Shown here: piece after piece, positions 1 through 11,181 of the stretch
Position numbering within the stretch: position 1 is the first letter of the stretch
Layout: each line of letters starts with the position of its first letter
DNA from: Aphrocallistes beatrix
Lineage: Eukaryota; Porifera; Hexactinellida; Sceptrulophora; Aphrocallistidae
Direction: 5' to 3'
Assembly (NCBI GenBank): GCA_963281255.1
Contig: OY725489.1
Coordinates: 5,766,523 to 5,830,522, forward strand
Length of the DNA: 64,000 bases
The notes under the pieces: model-generated
What the model saw: the letters and a program-made list of their open reading frames with translations, nothing else
Database searches by the model: none
What the model was told of the DNA's origin: nothing
Position numbers and translations under genes: made by a program

Positions 1-1131
1 ACCCCAAACCGGAGCAAAATTATCACTATATTCATTATCTAGTGTAAAAGAGAAATTAGAAATATTTAGCATATTATTTCGATCATAGGAGAGTCGAAAT
101 CTAGTCTCTAGCAAGATTATTTTAAAATGAGCCTACTTTATGTATCTATTGTAAACAAAATATGGATTATTTTTGTCAACCAGATCTACAAATACTTACT
201 TGAACATTCGTGAACCAAGTTTGCTCCTACAAAAAAAGCAACATAAAATAAAGAATCTATGAATTGCAGGTACTTAGGTATGTGGGTAGGTAGGTATCAG
301 TGCTCTACAGATTGCAGTTTATCCGATTTGGAGATTCTCTCAGTGAGGAGCTTTCTACAAGGTTTCGGAACTGCTCAACTTGGTTGAAAAATGATGAATA
401 GTATGAAGAGATGCGTTCAACCTAGAATCTCCAAAGTGAGATGACAAAGGCAACTGCCTCCCGTGCCTCAGGAGTTTTGCTCCTGCTCACTCTTTGGGTG
501 GAGAATTAAATATTTTTAATCTGTGATATTTACAAATATGTACTTGAATTCGAAAATAGAGAATAATTAGGGTATTTAAACTTGGGATTCTTAGGATTCC
601 TAGGATCCCGATGATGTTCAATGCTGTTTATATATGACACCTTTGTTGCAATGTATATTGTTTTGGCTATTACTAGTACTTCAATATCTACGCGTACAAT
701 ACGCTTTGATTAACATAGTGTACAAAAAGGTGTGGACAAATAATATTTTGAATTGAATTTACAAGGTTGCACTTCTAATGTTTTTATAAAATCGATTTGT
801 ATATCTTACGTACAGAATTTACGAATATCTATATGGAGGCTGAGAATTTTTTCAAAATTTTGAAGATACGGCAATTTGGCTATACTTCAAGCGTTCCCTC
901 CCTATGTGGAAAGTTAGCTGAGAGTAATTCTTGTGGAAAGCTGGATCGACCAAAGGATTACAGATTCATTTATATTATGCCATTAATTCATAATTAGTGA
1001 TGTTTTATTAAACGATATGGGGATTAAAATATATTATATAGCTAATATTGAAAAAATAGCGAAGGGTATTACTATGTATACGGGTATTCATTTCATACTC
1101 ATGTCATGTGGTATATTTATACTAAGCAATA
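1..1131. other. AT-rich spacer, no gene seen
   Basis: Only short reading frames without recognisable motifs. The frame at 797-997 (66 codons) shows no family features and is probably chance. No tRNA-like or long tandem structure was found. Confidence 0.5.
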
Positions 1132-1860
1132 CAGTGTGTCTAGAAAATATTGACACAAAACTTTAAATATAGTGAAACCTATGCTTGGGAAGAGTATTGT
1201 AATTTCAAGATGACTTAATTTAGGTATTTTCATCCTACACCAACCGGACAAAAGTACACAATAATAAATCGGATTTTTTTCATGAAGGGCAATATGTTCA
1301 AATTCAAAGAGATACTAAAAATCTGATTCCAGATTCGAAATCTACACATTCGAATTAGTCATAGTTGAACATAACTAATAAATTACTAAACTCAATGGAC
1401 AATCTTATCAGCCTGAGCCACCATAAGTAATTCATTGCCATCATGTATAGTGGTCAAAATGGGTTTATGTGGCATAAAGTAGCACTTATTGATAATTACA
1501 TAAAGTTAGGAATGGATGATTAATCAGAAAAATTAACCTGTGACTAATTTGAATGCGTATTATTCGAATCTGGAATCCGATCAGCTGTATCCCATACCGT
1601 TTAGAAGTAACCCTCTCGAATAGATTGCAATACTGTGGTAGACAGTTATAGGGGGGTTTTTTCTAAATTCTACAAAAAATGGGTTACCATTCCAGAAAAG
1701 GTGCGGACTAACCGCAAGGCATGATAGTGTGAAAATAGTGTATATATGTATGGGAAGAATACTCTAATTAAGTCATCTTGAATTTATAATACTCTTCCCA
1801 AGCATAGGCTTCACTATACGTAGAGTCGAAGCTTTGTGTCAATAATTTCCGGACACAACA
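1132..1860. mobile_element. Miniature element with long imperfect terminal inverted repeats
   Basis: The left arm (from 1132, CAGTGTGTCTAGAAAATATT) and the inverted right arm (ending 1860) can be aligned over more than 80 bp, sharing the motifs TATTGACACAAA, CCTATGCTTGGGAAGAGTAT and TTCAAGATGACTTAATT. A TA precedes the left end, as expected for Tc1/mariner-type insertion; the right TA is not clear. No transposase frame lies between the arms. The central part (about 1525-1640) is related to 24,905-25,020. Confidence 0.6.
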
Positions 1861-2096
1861 TTTGCCCCATTAAATCAAATATAAACAATTCTTTGCCAAG
1901 TTAGAGAATGATTCTAGCATGTTTAGATGCATCGGGTTAGGTTATAATCCCTTCTAGTCAATAAAATAAAGCCAATTGTACTGATTAAATTACTGGATTC
2001 TGATTGACTAATACAATTTGACACCTTTTGCGAAAGATGTGAAAATTTTGAAAAATTGAACACATGGTGCTAGCTAACCTGTACCACAGAAGGAAT

Positions 2097-2590
2097 ATAT
2101 GGCCCAAATTGGTCCAAATTAGTTCAATATAATTTCCAATAACGAGTGAAGTACGACGTTCCATATTGATCATGACATCTACATACTATACTATATAGTT
2201 GCATTAAAATATGTCATTTATTTCTTAATTTAGAAGATTAAAAAACTCACAGCTTCCCCTTCCTCCTCCCCACCGCCTCTGCGCCTCCTCTCACCTCCTC
2301 TGCGCCTCCTCCCACCTCCTCTGCGCCTCCTCCCACCGCCTCTGGGCCTCCTCCCACCGCCCCTGCTCCTCCTCCTGCCGCCTCTGCGCCTCCTCCTGCC
2401 GCCTGTGCCCATCCTCCCGCCGCCTCTGTCCTTCCTCCCACCGCTAAGGATTTCAAGAATCTGTTCCTAGATAAAAAATAAATATATAATACGCAATTGC
2501 AATTAAATTTATATCAATCGTACAATCTCGTTTCTATTATTTTTAATAAATAGTTAAATCTTTGGTATTTTTAAAGAAAGCTTGTATTAT
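2097..2590 (+). repeat. Dispersed repeat carrying a 21-bp C-rich tandem array (copy 1)
   Basis: Positions 2253-2446 are tandem units of about 21 bp (core CTCTGCGCCTCCTCCCACC). In the frame GCC TCT GCG CCT the plus strand reads as seven-residue units ASAPPPT/ASAPPPA and exits into KDFKNLFLDKK followed by a stop at about 2481. A second copy at 25,080-25,690 has different tandem units but the same flanks and the same exit, LKNLFLDLK-stop. Both arrays follow an acceptor-like TTAATTTAG (or CACAG here). Copy 1 has a stop just upstream in the repeat frame. Whether this is an exon or a decayed repeat is unknown. Confidence 0.6.
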
Positions 2591-3137
2591 AGGAGATGCC
2601 ATTTCAGGATGAAAGGTGTACGGCGCCCTGTGATCCATATTTTATGAAAGAAATGATATATCAACAGTGCAATATAATAATGCACTTTATCATGTGTAAA
2701 TTTCAGGATCCATACTTAGAAGGCTCTAAAATTAATATTCCTTAATTAATTGATCAAAATAATCATTGAGTTTATCCTTTAGTGAGTCCGGCACGTTTAG
2801 AGCTGCATGATTGATATGTAAACTTATATTTATTTTTTATTTAGAGGATAAATAAACTCACTCGTTGTAGAGATGTTGTTCCAGATTACTAGAAAAACAA
2901 ATATATATAAGATCAAACGCACACAATTTCTAATTTCAAATAACTATGGATTGTTACCAGGTTACTAATTTTCAAGTTGCCAAGTATTAGTCCTTATATC
3001 TATGGAAAATCATAACACGGTAACCCCCATTCAGATTGCAGGTAAGCAACTTTGATGGTACTGTACACTTCTAGGCGTAAGGCAAGGGATGCGTATAATA
3101 TTTTTTAACCCAATAATAGAATAATCATCTTCTCGAC
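2591..3137. other. AT-rich spacer, nothing recognised
   Basis: No coding or RNA features seen. The segment 2,815-2,870 (TTATTTAGAGGATAAATAAACTCACT) weakly recalls the acceptor-like flank of the neighbouring tandem-repeat element. Confidence 0.4.
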
Positions 3138-3144
3138 TCGATAT

Positions 3145-3235
3145 ATTATAATACAAGCGCGCGGTTGGGCTGCGCGGCTTGCGGACACTGTGTGTCAGCA
3201 GAGTCGCCCTGCGGGCGTATGAGGATATCAAAGAA
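3145..3235 (-). repeat. Decayed 3' end of Helitron-like family A
   Basis: The stretch around ACAAGCGCGCGG, TGCGCGGCTTGCGGACACTG and GCCCTGCGGGCG matches the GC-rich terminal part of the repeats at 28,504 and 29,512, but diverged. The body of the element is missing. Confidence 0.55.
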
Positions 3236-3239
3236 ATAA

Positions 3240-5320
3240 TTGAGTTTCTCTACAAAAAAGCTAGTTTTTACAATATTTTGGGATTGGTCTAATTAATTAA
3301 AATTATCATATAGATTCTAAAACACGTATTTAATATCTACACCCCCATTTTAACCGTTGCTTTATGTATTCTTGCTTTATATAAATCTACAAGTACCATT
3401 TTCATAAACATCATATTCTGCTTAGAGTAATAGTTATAAAATGGATCTATTTGATAATCAGGTCCCCATAATTATGGGACCGGATTATCAACAATTTACT
3501 TTTTCGTTACATTGTTCCACAAGTAAACATGGTTTTCAGTATAAACAATAAATTGCAAGGTAATATCTTAATATAATAAGTACTTACATTGTTTTCAATA
3601 AATTCACCCCAAGTATACTAGAAAATTAAAAAAAGAAGAATAAAATTTGCAAGTAAAAGAAATTTATAGTACAATATATCGTAGAATAGTAGCCGGGATG
3701 TTTAGCCCCATCTACCTCCAGATTAAAAATGATATTTCAGATAGAAGAGACTTTACAGTTAATGATACCACACGAGTGATTCGATAAATGGTAGAAGTGA
3801 AGATGTTGCTATCAGATAGTAAATAATTTGAGCGCCCTTTTGGCGGGAAAGAAATTTTCAGATATTTAGTAGTATATAAAGAAATAATAAAACAAACCAG
3901 TCCCCTTAATTTCAGGCTTTACAAAGATTAGTGTTATATGCTCCCATGGCAGAGAGAATCAACTATTACCTATTCCGAATCAAATTCCGTTCAAAAACAT
4001 AAATATTACTTTTTTAAACATGTTCCAGAACGAATATATACGACAGGTTTAAAAGAGAGGCTATTAAAGAACTTTCCTGCGCTCCATGCAAGTATAAAAG
4101 GTTCAAAATACGACATTCAAAATCTACACCCCTAAATCCTATTTGTCAACCAGTTGAAACTAGTCTCTACTATATTTTTCAAAATTCATCAAATGCCACC
4201 ACGCACATAAAGGTGTGAAAATATACACATAACTTTTTTTATCGCAGGTACACTACAATGATTTCTACTTTGAGGTAAAGCGATATATATATAGTATACT
4301 CTATATTGTATCGAAAAGGAGTGAAAAATGTTTCGATTTTTTGGAGTCAAAATTTCGTCTAGATCTTAATCGTAGACAATTTTCTTTCCGAAATAGGCCA
4401 GATCAATGGCACCTTGTTCAAAAATTTATCATGTCTCTTCTTATCATACAAATATTACATCAATTATTTGGATTCCTACAAGTATGGTATGTAAAACTGA
4501 AGGCACTCACATTTTGCGGGCAGGAGTGGATGTTGTGGATGATGTCGTTGATGAACTAATAAAAAAATTGTACAATACGCGCTGAAATGAGAGAGACCCA
4601 AGAAATAGTATATCTGGGGAGGCCATGGCCCACGTGTTTATAGAACACGACGCCACTGCTTAGCATTTCCTTGGAGGCACAATTGTAACGGAATGTAATA
4701 ATCTTAAATTGATCAAGCTATCCTAATGATTTAAGGTAAACTGATGCATTCCCTTGTACATACAACACTACATCATACAACATTACGCATTGACAAGTAT
4801 TTATTTGTATTACATTACGGGTTTAACAGGAGTTTCAAAGTTGCATATGTAGAGTATAAGTGTATTTCACTAACAACGAAATATTTCATACAAATACTGT
4901 CATGGGGAACATTTTGGGGGTTTAATAATGATAATAAATAATATACTATAGCTTTTGAAAATCATGCAGTGATGTATTGAGAAGCTCTATAGTTAATTCG
5001 TCATTCATCCATTTAAAATTACACAGCTAGCAGCTTTGATACTTTCAACTCGATTCTTTATTTCAATGTAAATACAGTATGTCAGATAATTATTTTCACA
5101 ATTAGGATTAGCATATTGTCGTGATGAGTGACACAAAGTTGATAATGTCACACCTAACAATAATTATTCAGGTTAAAAGATTCAAAACTGAGAAATTTCA
5201 ATAAAATATACATCGTAACACATAACATATTAGCTTTGATTTTTATCTCAAAAAAAAGTGAATTAAGGAAACTTACCCTGCAGCATCAATATTGCGAAAA
5301 AGATCTCTCAATTCAGATAA
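3240..5320. other. Spacer with short reading frames only
   Basis: Frames at 3938-4135, 4341-4559 and 4744-4941 are under 75 codons, AT-biased and show no family motifs. No terminal repeats were identified. I see nothing supportable in this 2-kb stretch. Confidence 0.4.
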
Positions 5321-5340
5321 AGATTCGATCGCCCGTGAGA

Positions 5341-5389
5341 GGAGAGGTACAGCCCTCTCCTGTAGGGAGCCCAGGTCTGGTGGGCTCCC
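5341..5389. repeat. Two adjacent GC-rich hairpins
   Basis: 5341-5360 folds as GGAGAGG...CCTCTCC and 5364-5389 as GGGAGCCCA...TGGGCTCCC, in otherwise AT-rich DNA. They could be the end of a mobile element or a structured RNA; no tRNA A/B boxes are present. Function not assigned. Confidence 0.5.
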
Positions 5390-5821
5390 TCTCCTCGACC
5401 TTTTTCGATTTTGAATTGCCATTTTTTGCTACATAAGGGTGTGTAAATGGTTTAAGGTATTAGTGCCAAGTGGATAACTCAGACCATTGGGTAGGGCAGA
5501 CCCCTTAGAAAATTTGAGCACCAGTTTTTTCGATAAGCTACATCGATATTATACATGTTATTAAAAAACAAGAGAACGCATAATTATACAGTAACCAGTG
5601 AGGCCATCGTTGTTTTACATATTTTGATCTATTTAACAATGTTTGATTGGAAAGGTGAGAAGTATGAGCTTTTTTGTAGACAATCTAAGCCTGGAAAAGA
5701 AATAAAATGAAATTAAAAAGACTTGCACATATCAAGGTGACATAATGCAGTACAAACAAATGACGTACATTATATCTCTCATCTGTAGGTGTGATGATAT
5801 CCTGGATATTGCACGACTAGA

Positions 5822-5841
5822 AGAGAGAGAGAGAGAGAGAG
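5822..5841 (+). repeat. (GA)n microsatellite
   Basis: About ten uninterrupted GA dinucleotides. Confidence 0.9.
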
Positions 5842-5912
5842 TAAGTAGCGATTATTTGTGAGGAAAATAATAACTTGGCTCGACAAATATAGTAACAGAA
5901 ATATAAAATATA

Positions 5913-6095
5913 CAGTGGAACCTGTATATAACGGCCACCCAAGGGACTGGACAAAATTGGCCGTTATACACAGGTGACCGTTTTATATATATAGGTGATA
6001 GGTGAATATACATAGGTTCAATATTATGGAATTTCGGATGGGGCTGTTCATTGGTGACCGCTATAGACAGGTGACCGTTATAGCAGGTTCGACTG
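5913..6095. mobile_element. pogo/Tigger-like MITE, 183 bp
   Basis: Ends CAGTGGAACCTGTATATAAC and, inverted from 6095, CAGTCGAACCTGCTATAACG. TA duplications lie at 5911-5912 and 6096-6097. The interior repeats the CCGTTATA/GGTGACCG theme of the ends. TIR style and TA target fit the pogo/Tigger branch of Tc1-mariner; no transposase is encoded. Confidence 0.8.
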
Positions 6096-6099
6096 TACT

Positions 6100-6535
6100 T
6101 TTATAGATGTAACAAAAGTATTTGGACATTCCAAAACTCTACAAATACATTCAAATATTTACAGTGTCAATGTACTACTACTACTACTTATGAAGTGAAA
6201 AACAAAATATAAATGATACCAGTAATGTATCTTATACATTAAAACAAAAATATATTAAAACAAAATTTTGTTTGTTTGTCCGAATTGATTGAAGAATTGT
6301 TAAGTCGTAGATATACAAAAATTGGCATGTAGGTATCAAATGATGAATCTAGGATTAAGTTCGAAAATCTAAGCGAAATTTTCAGAAATTATTGAAAACT
6401 TGTATGGATATCTTAATTTGATCATAGTGTATAGCAATAAAAGAGGTTATGTGTATATTTTCACACCTTTATTTCCATATTTTCACATCTTTTGTGGAAT
6501 TTTGAATTTTGAATTGTGTGAAGGTCAAAATTCTT
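6100..6535. other. Spacer, no gene seen
   Basis: AT-rich sequence with a short (CTA)n run near 6175. No coding or repeat signature beyond that. Confidence 0.4.
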
Positions 6536-6730
6536 TTTATTTAACTTGTACTTGTAGTATTTCAATTCTCGAAAATAATTTACATTACTGAAATAACTAA
6601 TGCAATAAATAATATAATTCTCAACCTGTGATTGCGTATCTCTTATCTGGCAATCGTATGAAACACGTGGCTGTATTAGGATGGCTTTTGTCTTGCTACA
6701 GGTCTTGTTGGTTCTCTTGCATTTGCTCAC
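6536..6730 (+). repeat. Dispersed repeat D, copy 1
   Basis: Nearly identical to 22,370-22,557 (shared landmarks TTTACATTACTGAAATAACT, GAAACACGTGGCTGTATTAG and GTTGGTTCTCTTGCATTTGC). A shorter relative lies at 7,840-7,905. The second copy abuts the Mutator/PHD pseudogene, so the repeat may be the end of that element. The overlapping 117-codon minus frame at 6461-6814 recurs in both copies and is probably a shadow. Confidence 0.7.
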
Positions 6731-8693
6731 TGCCAGAGTCAAGTCATGAACTAGATATTTTACTGGACATAAGATTATGCGCGCATAGGGGAATGGAATG
6801 CGAATGTTATACATATAATGTGACAGTTGAATTTAGCAAATTAAAATTAAAACAGCTGTGTTAAATTATCAAAAATAAAGTGAGCATGTAAACGATAATA
6901 AAAAGATAGCCCAATTTGCCTTCACCTTTATCAAGCAGTCGCCAGGCAGAGATCCCACCATTTTGTGAAATATAATTTGTGTAATATAATACCCCTGGCA
7001 CGTCCTGGAATGTTAACGTGAAAGTGGAAGTGGAAGTAGTACGTAAATTGAAAGTGAATTGAAAGTGAAAATGAAAGTGGGCGATTTCTATTTATACCTT
7101 TGACCCCATGTATTCTCACAGGGATTGTAATCATATAATATCCGACCTTATCTGCGGGTAAACAGGTCACACCTTTTGTCAAAACTTTCTTCTTGCACTT
7201 TGGTTATTCCCGTAAAAGCCGCTATGGAGGAAAATAAATATAGAGAGACAGTCATCTCAAAAGTTGGCCACTATACATAGTATAGTCGGCAAACTAAAAA
7301 TGGAACAATTCAAAATAAAACACTAATTGGACTATCTATTTTCATGTTATTGACATAGTATAAGAATTAAGTAAGTATAATATAAGTGATATAAAGATTC
7401 CAGAGTTCAGGAACTAGTTACGTAAAGAAAGTAAAATATGCAAGAACACGAATCTTGAAGATGATGATGATGATAACATTGTTATGACTGGTAATCATGG
7501 AAACAAGCATGAGAAAAACGTTTGATCGCATTGTGCAACAATTGTGCACAGGCATTCGTGAGGCGACTAGTCCATCACCGGAGTCAACAAATAGACCGCT
7601 TAACTCGGGGACCATAAATCAGCTTTGTGGGTTGTGCCCGACCTACAAAAAAATCCTGCCGAGCCCTTATTTGAGAACTGAACTCCCTTTTTGACCCTTG
7701 ACGTATGCCACTGTAGAATACAACAAACATTTCGGTTGTGTTCATGTATTAGGCTCATAAATGTAATTACAGAAAGGTATCCCTCTAATTTAGCAGTATC
7801 TATATACCATATTATACGGAGATGGTCGTGTAATACTTCTACATTACAGAAATAACTGAAAAATAAAGAGGAATTACCAACCTGTGATTGTGTATATCTT
7901 ATCCGAGTCTATCCTCCTAATTGATAGATTCCAGCTTCATCACATGCCTCGTAACAGGATTGGGCCCCGTGTGATCCTTCCTACCTTGCGGTCTTTCCCA
8001 CCACCAGTTTCCTATTTCTACCGATCTTCGCTTCGGTCATAAGAATATTTACTTGGGAGCGAGTGGAAAGTAAATATGTTAGGATAACGTCTGGAACTGG
8101 AAATATTTGGCAGTCGAATCTAGCAAACCAAAACAGCTGTTGTAAACAAAAGATTCAGTGCACACACACACATATATATACGTACATGACAAATCATACA
8201 AAACGGGAAAATGTTTGGATAGAGAACAGAACATATAATAATGATCAATTTTTCAATATTTAGTGAAATTGGTGAGCCTATTCAGTAAACTTGTATTTAT
8301 ATATTGCTGCCTATTCGCACATTCCAGAGATCCGAAACTAGATACAACAAACAAAGTAAAATATGCATGAACACGAATCTTGATGATGATATACATTATT
8401 ATGACAACTCAAAATTCATGGTAACAAGTATGATACTTGCGTCAAGCAATTACTAAGCAAGCTGTGGAGATTATTTATACTCACTTGAAATGCCACTGCT
8501 TTGATTGAATGTCTGTCTGGATGGAGTTTGCATGATAGTGCTAGAAGCAAACTGGGATAAACAATTAATTAATAGTCGCAAATATAGATCAATGTTCTTA
8601 TTTGCTGCGCACTCGTATCAATGGAAGTGCAAAAGTGCATTGAAATGTAATTAATCCCCCGTAATTTCCTGATCGGTTCCACCAAGTTTGGTT
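6731..8693. other. Spacer with a local duplication and (CA)n
   Basis: A block around 7,425-7,500 (AAAATATGCAAGAACACGAA, then GATGATGATGATGA) recurs at 8,358-8,435. A short (CA)n/(TA)n run is at about 8,160-8,180. The 65-codon frame at 7497-7694 has no recognised motif. No gene is supported. Confidence 0.45.
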
Positions 8694-8701
8694 ACTGAGG
8701 T

Positions 8702-8929
8702 CAGGGCTGCATCAACCCATTTTGAGTTGGCAAAAAATCATATCAATGAGTTGATTATAGCCGTCATATGAAAATGAATTGTTGAAACAAGTTCATTTAG
8801 TACAAATGAATCATTCTGAAAATGAGTGGGCTGTAGACAACTCATTTTTTGAAAGAGTTGAATGAGTTGTGGGCAAGGAATTTCCATGAAAAATGACTTG
8901 TTTTTGCCAACTGGGTTGATACAGCCCTG
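8702..8929. mobile_element. hAT-type MITE, 228 bp
   Basis: Ends CAGGGCTGCATCAACCC and GGGTTGATACAGCCCTG are inverted repeats. Flanks ACTGAGGT (8694-8701) and ACTGAGAT (8930-8937) form an 8-bp target duplication with one mismatch. The interior is built of ATGAGTTG/CAACTCAT motifs. No coding capacity. Confidence 0.8.
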
Positions 8930-9039
8930 ACTGAGATAATCTGGAATGGAGTATTCCGTAAATTAGGCAATTACAATTAGAATTCCGGAAAGTTTCCGGC
9001 AAGTTCCATATCTTAGTGACTCAGATTTCAAATAAAATT

Positions 9040-9203
9040 GACAATTTGGTGATTTTTCCAGTGATGTAGATTATAACAGTAAGACAGACATGATTAGAGT
9101 GATTATCAACCTTATAATTAACCAGTGTGAGCCCAGGCGCCCAAATGGCGCGTCTGGCGAACACAAAGTGTCCGCAAGCAAGCGAAGCGCGCCTGTGTTT
9201 CTG
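9040..9203 (+). repeat. Helitron-like family A, 5'-truncated copy
   Basis: Matches the 3' third of the family: the GATTATAACAGTAAGACAGA region, TTATAATTAACCAGTGTGAG, GGCGAACACAAAGTGTCCGC and the terminal hairpin with AGCAAGCGAAGCGCGC, ending CCTG before T. The first two thirds are absent. Confidence 0.7.
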
Positions 9204-9526
9204 TAAGTTAAAATGCAAGCCATCAAGTCCTAAACCTTCAAACAGGTTGCTACGTTTTAGGCATTATACGCATTGAAATTAATAACAAGCGCTAGTTTAG
9301 TCTAAAAATAGATATATTACATCTATAGAACATGTCTAAATTTAGCAACACTCATACACAGACACACAACGTACAATTACAACTGCAAATGGATAGCTAT
9401 TAAATAGATATAAATACAAAAAATTTGCTCAAATTATATCCAGAAGAAGTAAAATAATACAAGTCATTCTACAAAATACATCTGAAAATGTCTAATAAAA
9501 TGTTGGGAAAAATGAGTACACATTAA

Positions 9527-10040
9527 CGTGCATGTAATATCTTCCCTGGTGATGGTATCCAGTTTGTGCCAGGAAAGTTGCGAATTGGGGAGTGCAATCA
9601 GAACATAATAATTGAGAAGAGAGCCGGCCAAAAGAATATTCACTTGTGCAGAGACGTCATCGAACACATCTGGAGTGGAGGCGAGAGTAAACAGCTCCAG
9701 CTTACATTCCGAACAGAACGAAATACATTGACTACCCATATCCGTCGTAGACGCCATCATTCTGATTATTGGCTGGACATCTTCGCGTCCTACACTGATG
9801 AACAATTCATGCAAGAATTTGGTTGTGACCAGTTTCATGCATACAAAGAGCATGTTAAATCGTGCACTTTGTCAACGCTCGATCTCTCCACGATTCTTAA
9901 GATATCAGGCAATATCCTTGAAGAGTTAGTCGGATCAGTTTGTCAATCCCTAACAACTTCGAGACTTCAAGGCTGTACGAACCTAGTCGAGTTAGATTTG
10001 AGTGATAAAATTCTCTCAATTGGGGGGACACAAGTTGCCT
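9527..10040 (+). CDS. Unidentified reading frame with possible leucine-rich repeat character
   Basis: An open frame runs from after a stop at 9524-9526 to a stop at 10,040-10,042, about 171 codons with no credible ATG near its start, so it looks like an internal or terminal exon. Composition is more protein-like than the surroundings (balanced charged residues, Trp, His, Cys). The C-terminal half contains LSTLDLSTILKIS and NLVELDLSDKILSI, resembling two leucine-rich repeat strands. In the next frame after the stop, related-looking leucine-rich text continues (FLKNLQILRPSISS), suggesting a frameshift. I do not recognise the protein. It could be a host gene fragment, a pseudogene or part of an unknown element. 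Confidence 0.4.
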
Positions 10041-10042
10041 AG

Positions 10043-10402
10043 GAACTCTAGCCTCAATCCTGCCTTCTTAAAGAATCTACAAATACTAAGACCTTCAATT
10101 TCTTCGCATATTGTTCGATCCAAAATGTGGATCTTTCATTCGATGTCTTAATAATAAATACTTGTAACTTTTTGGTTTTGGTCCCTATATACAGTTAGAA
10201 TTGATATATAAATAAAGTAATAAATGTGCGGTCTAAATTGAGGGAGGTGAGCTTTGAGAGAAAATGAATTATAGGATATATTTTTGCACCGTCAATAACT
10301 GGATAGGATTTCGTGTATATAGGGATCATGTATAGATATAGTTCTTGTAGCTTAATTCTAATGTTTCTGATTAATGGGATTCCTGTGAAAAAAGAGAATG
10401 TT
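10043..10402. other. Spacer, no gene seen
   Basis: AT-rich with only short frames. Confidence 0.4.
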
Positions 10403-10410
10403 GTATGAAG

Positions 10411-10573
10411 CATGGGCGTAGCCATGGGGGGCCTCGGGGGGCCTGGAACCCAAACCTTTCACTCGGCCCCCCTAAAATAAATAAATAACTTTGAAATTAG
10501 AAATTTGATCTAAATAATGGCTCCCCTAATTATCTCAAGCCCCCCCAAATAATATTCGGTCGCTAAGCCCATG
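10411..10573. mobile_element. hAT-type MITE, 163 bp
   Basis: Ends CATGGGCGTAGCCATGG and, inverted, CATGGGCTTAGCGACC. A perfect 8-bp target duplication GTATGAAG lies at 10,403-10,410 and 10,574-10,581. The interior is rich in poly-C/poly-G runs. Non-coding. Confidence 0.85.
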
Positions 10574-10581
10574 GTATGAAG

Positions 10582-11181
10582 GTTGTGACATGAAGATAAT
10601 TATATACGCGTAGTTATTAATAAGTTACCCACGAAATATTACTTGTAGCAATTATTCAGAATGTAACTTTATTCAAAATTTTGCGCAAATTCCTACTTGG
10701 CTCGAAGCACTAAATATCAAATGAATCATAGTCTAGATAACCGTAAATGACAGGGCACGCCCCTCTAGATTTTCGTGATTTTTAGATCTTATATCTATTT
10801 TTATTAGATTTTTTTTAATATTTCAGGTTTTGATTGGCTACTAAAGCGCATACTTCACATTCGTCCAGCCAGACACTCTTAGATCCAATCTGAAGACTTC
10901 ATTATTGAATAATTAGCTAGACGAAAAAATAACTTTAAGCCAACATTTGGCTGAGCAAGTTGCGTTTAGCCAAGATTTAGCTATGATCACAAATCTTGAC
11001 CAATTTACACTTTGGTCCATGACAGATATACCAAGATTCTGCTTTCAGCTACGAAATAGCCAAGTTGAAGCTTTCTAATAAATTGATCGTCCCAAAAAAT
11101 AAATTATCAACCCACGACGGGAATTCATTACAGCCATGTATATTAGTTAAATACATAGACTCCTTTAACTAAGGACTGGAG
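10582..11181. other. Spacer up to Ginger element 1
   Basis: No gene. The last about 30 bases (CTCCTTTAACTAAGGACTGG) match, inverted, the repeat at 19,680-19,725 and form the left half of the target interrupted by the Ginger element. Confidence 0.5.

Noticed and set aside
2230-2456. Minus-strand Arg/Gly- or Gly/Ala-rich frames of 60-69 codons
   Set aside because: They are reverse translations of the C-rich tandem array; the plus-strand frame has a conserved exit in the second copy, the minus frames do not.
5341-5389. tRNA or tRNA-derived SINE
   Set aside because: Hairpins are present but no A and B box promoter motifs or cloverleaf could be fitted.
6461-6814. 117-codon minus-strand frame as a gene
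   Set aside because: Recurs in repeat D at 22,353-22,553 with a broken frame and has no recognised domain.
9464-9853. 129-codon minus-strand frame
   Set aside because: Antisense to the 9,527-10,040 frame, whose composition is more protein-like; kept only the plus-strand call, at low confidence.
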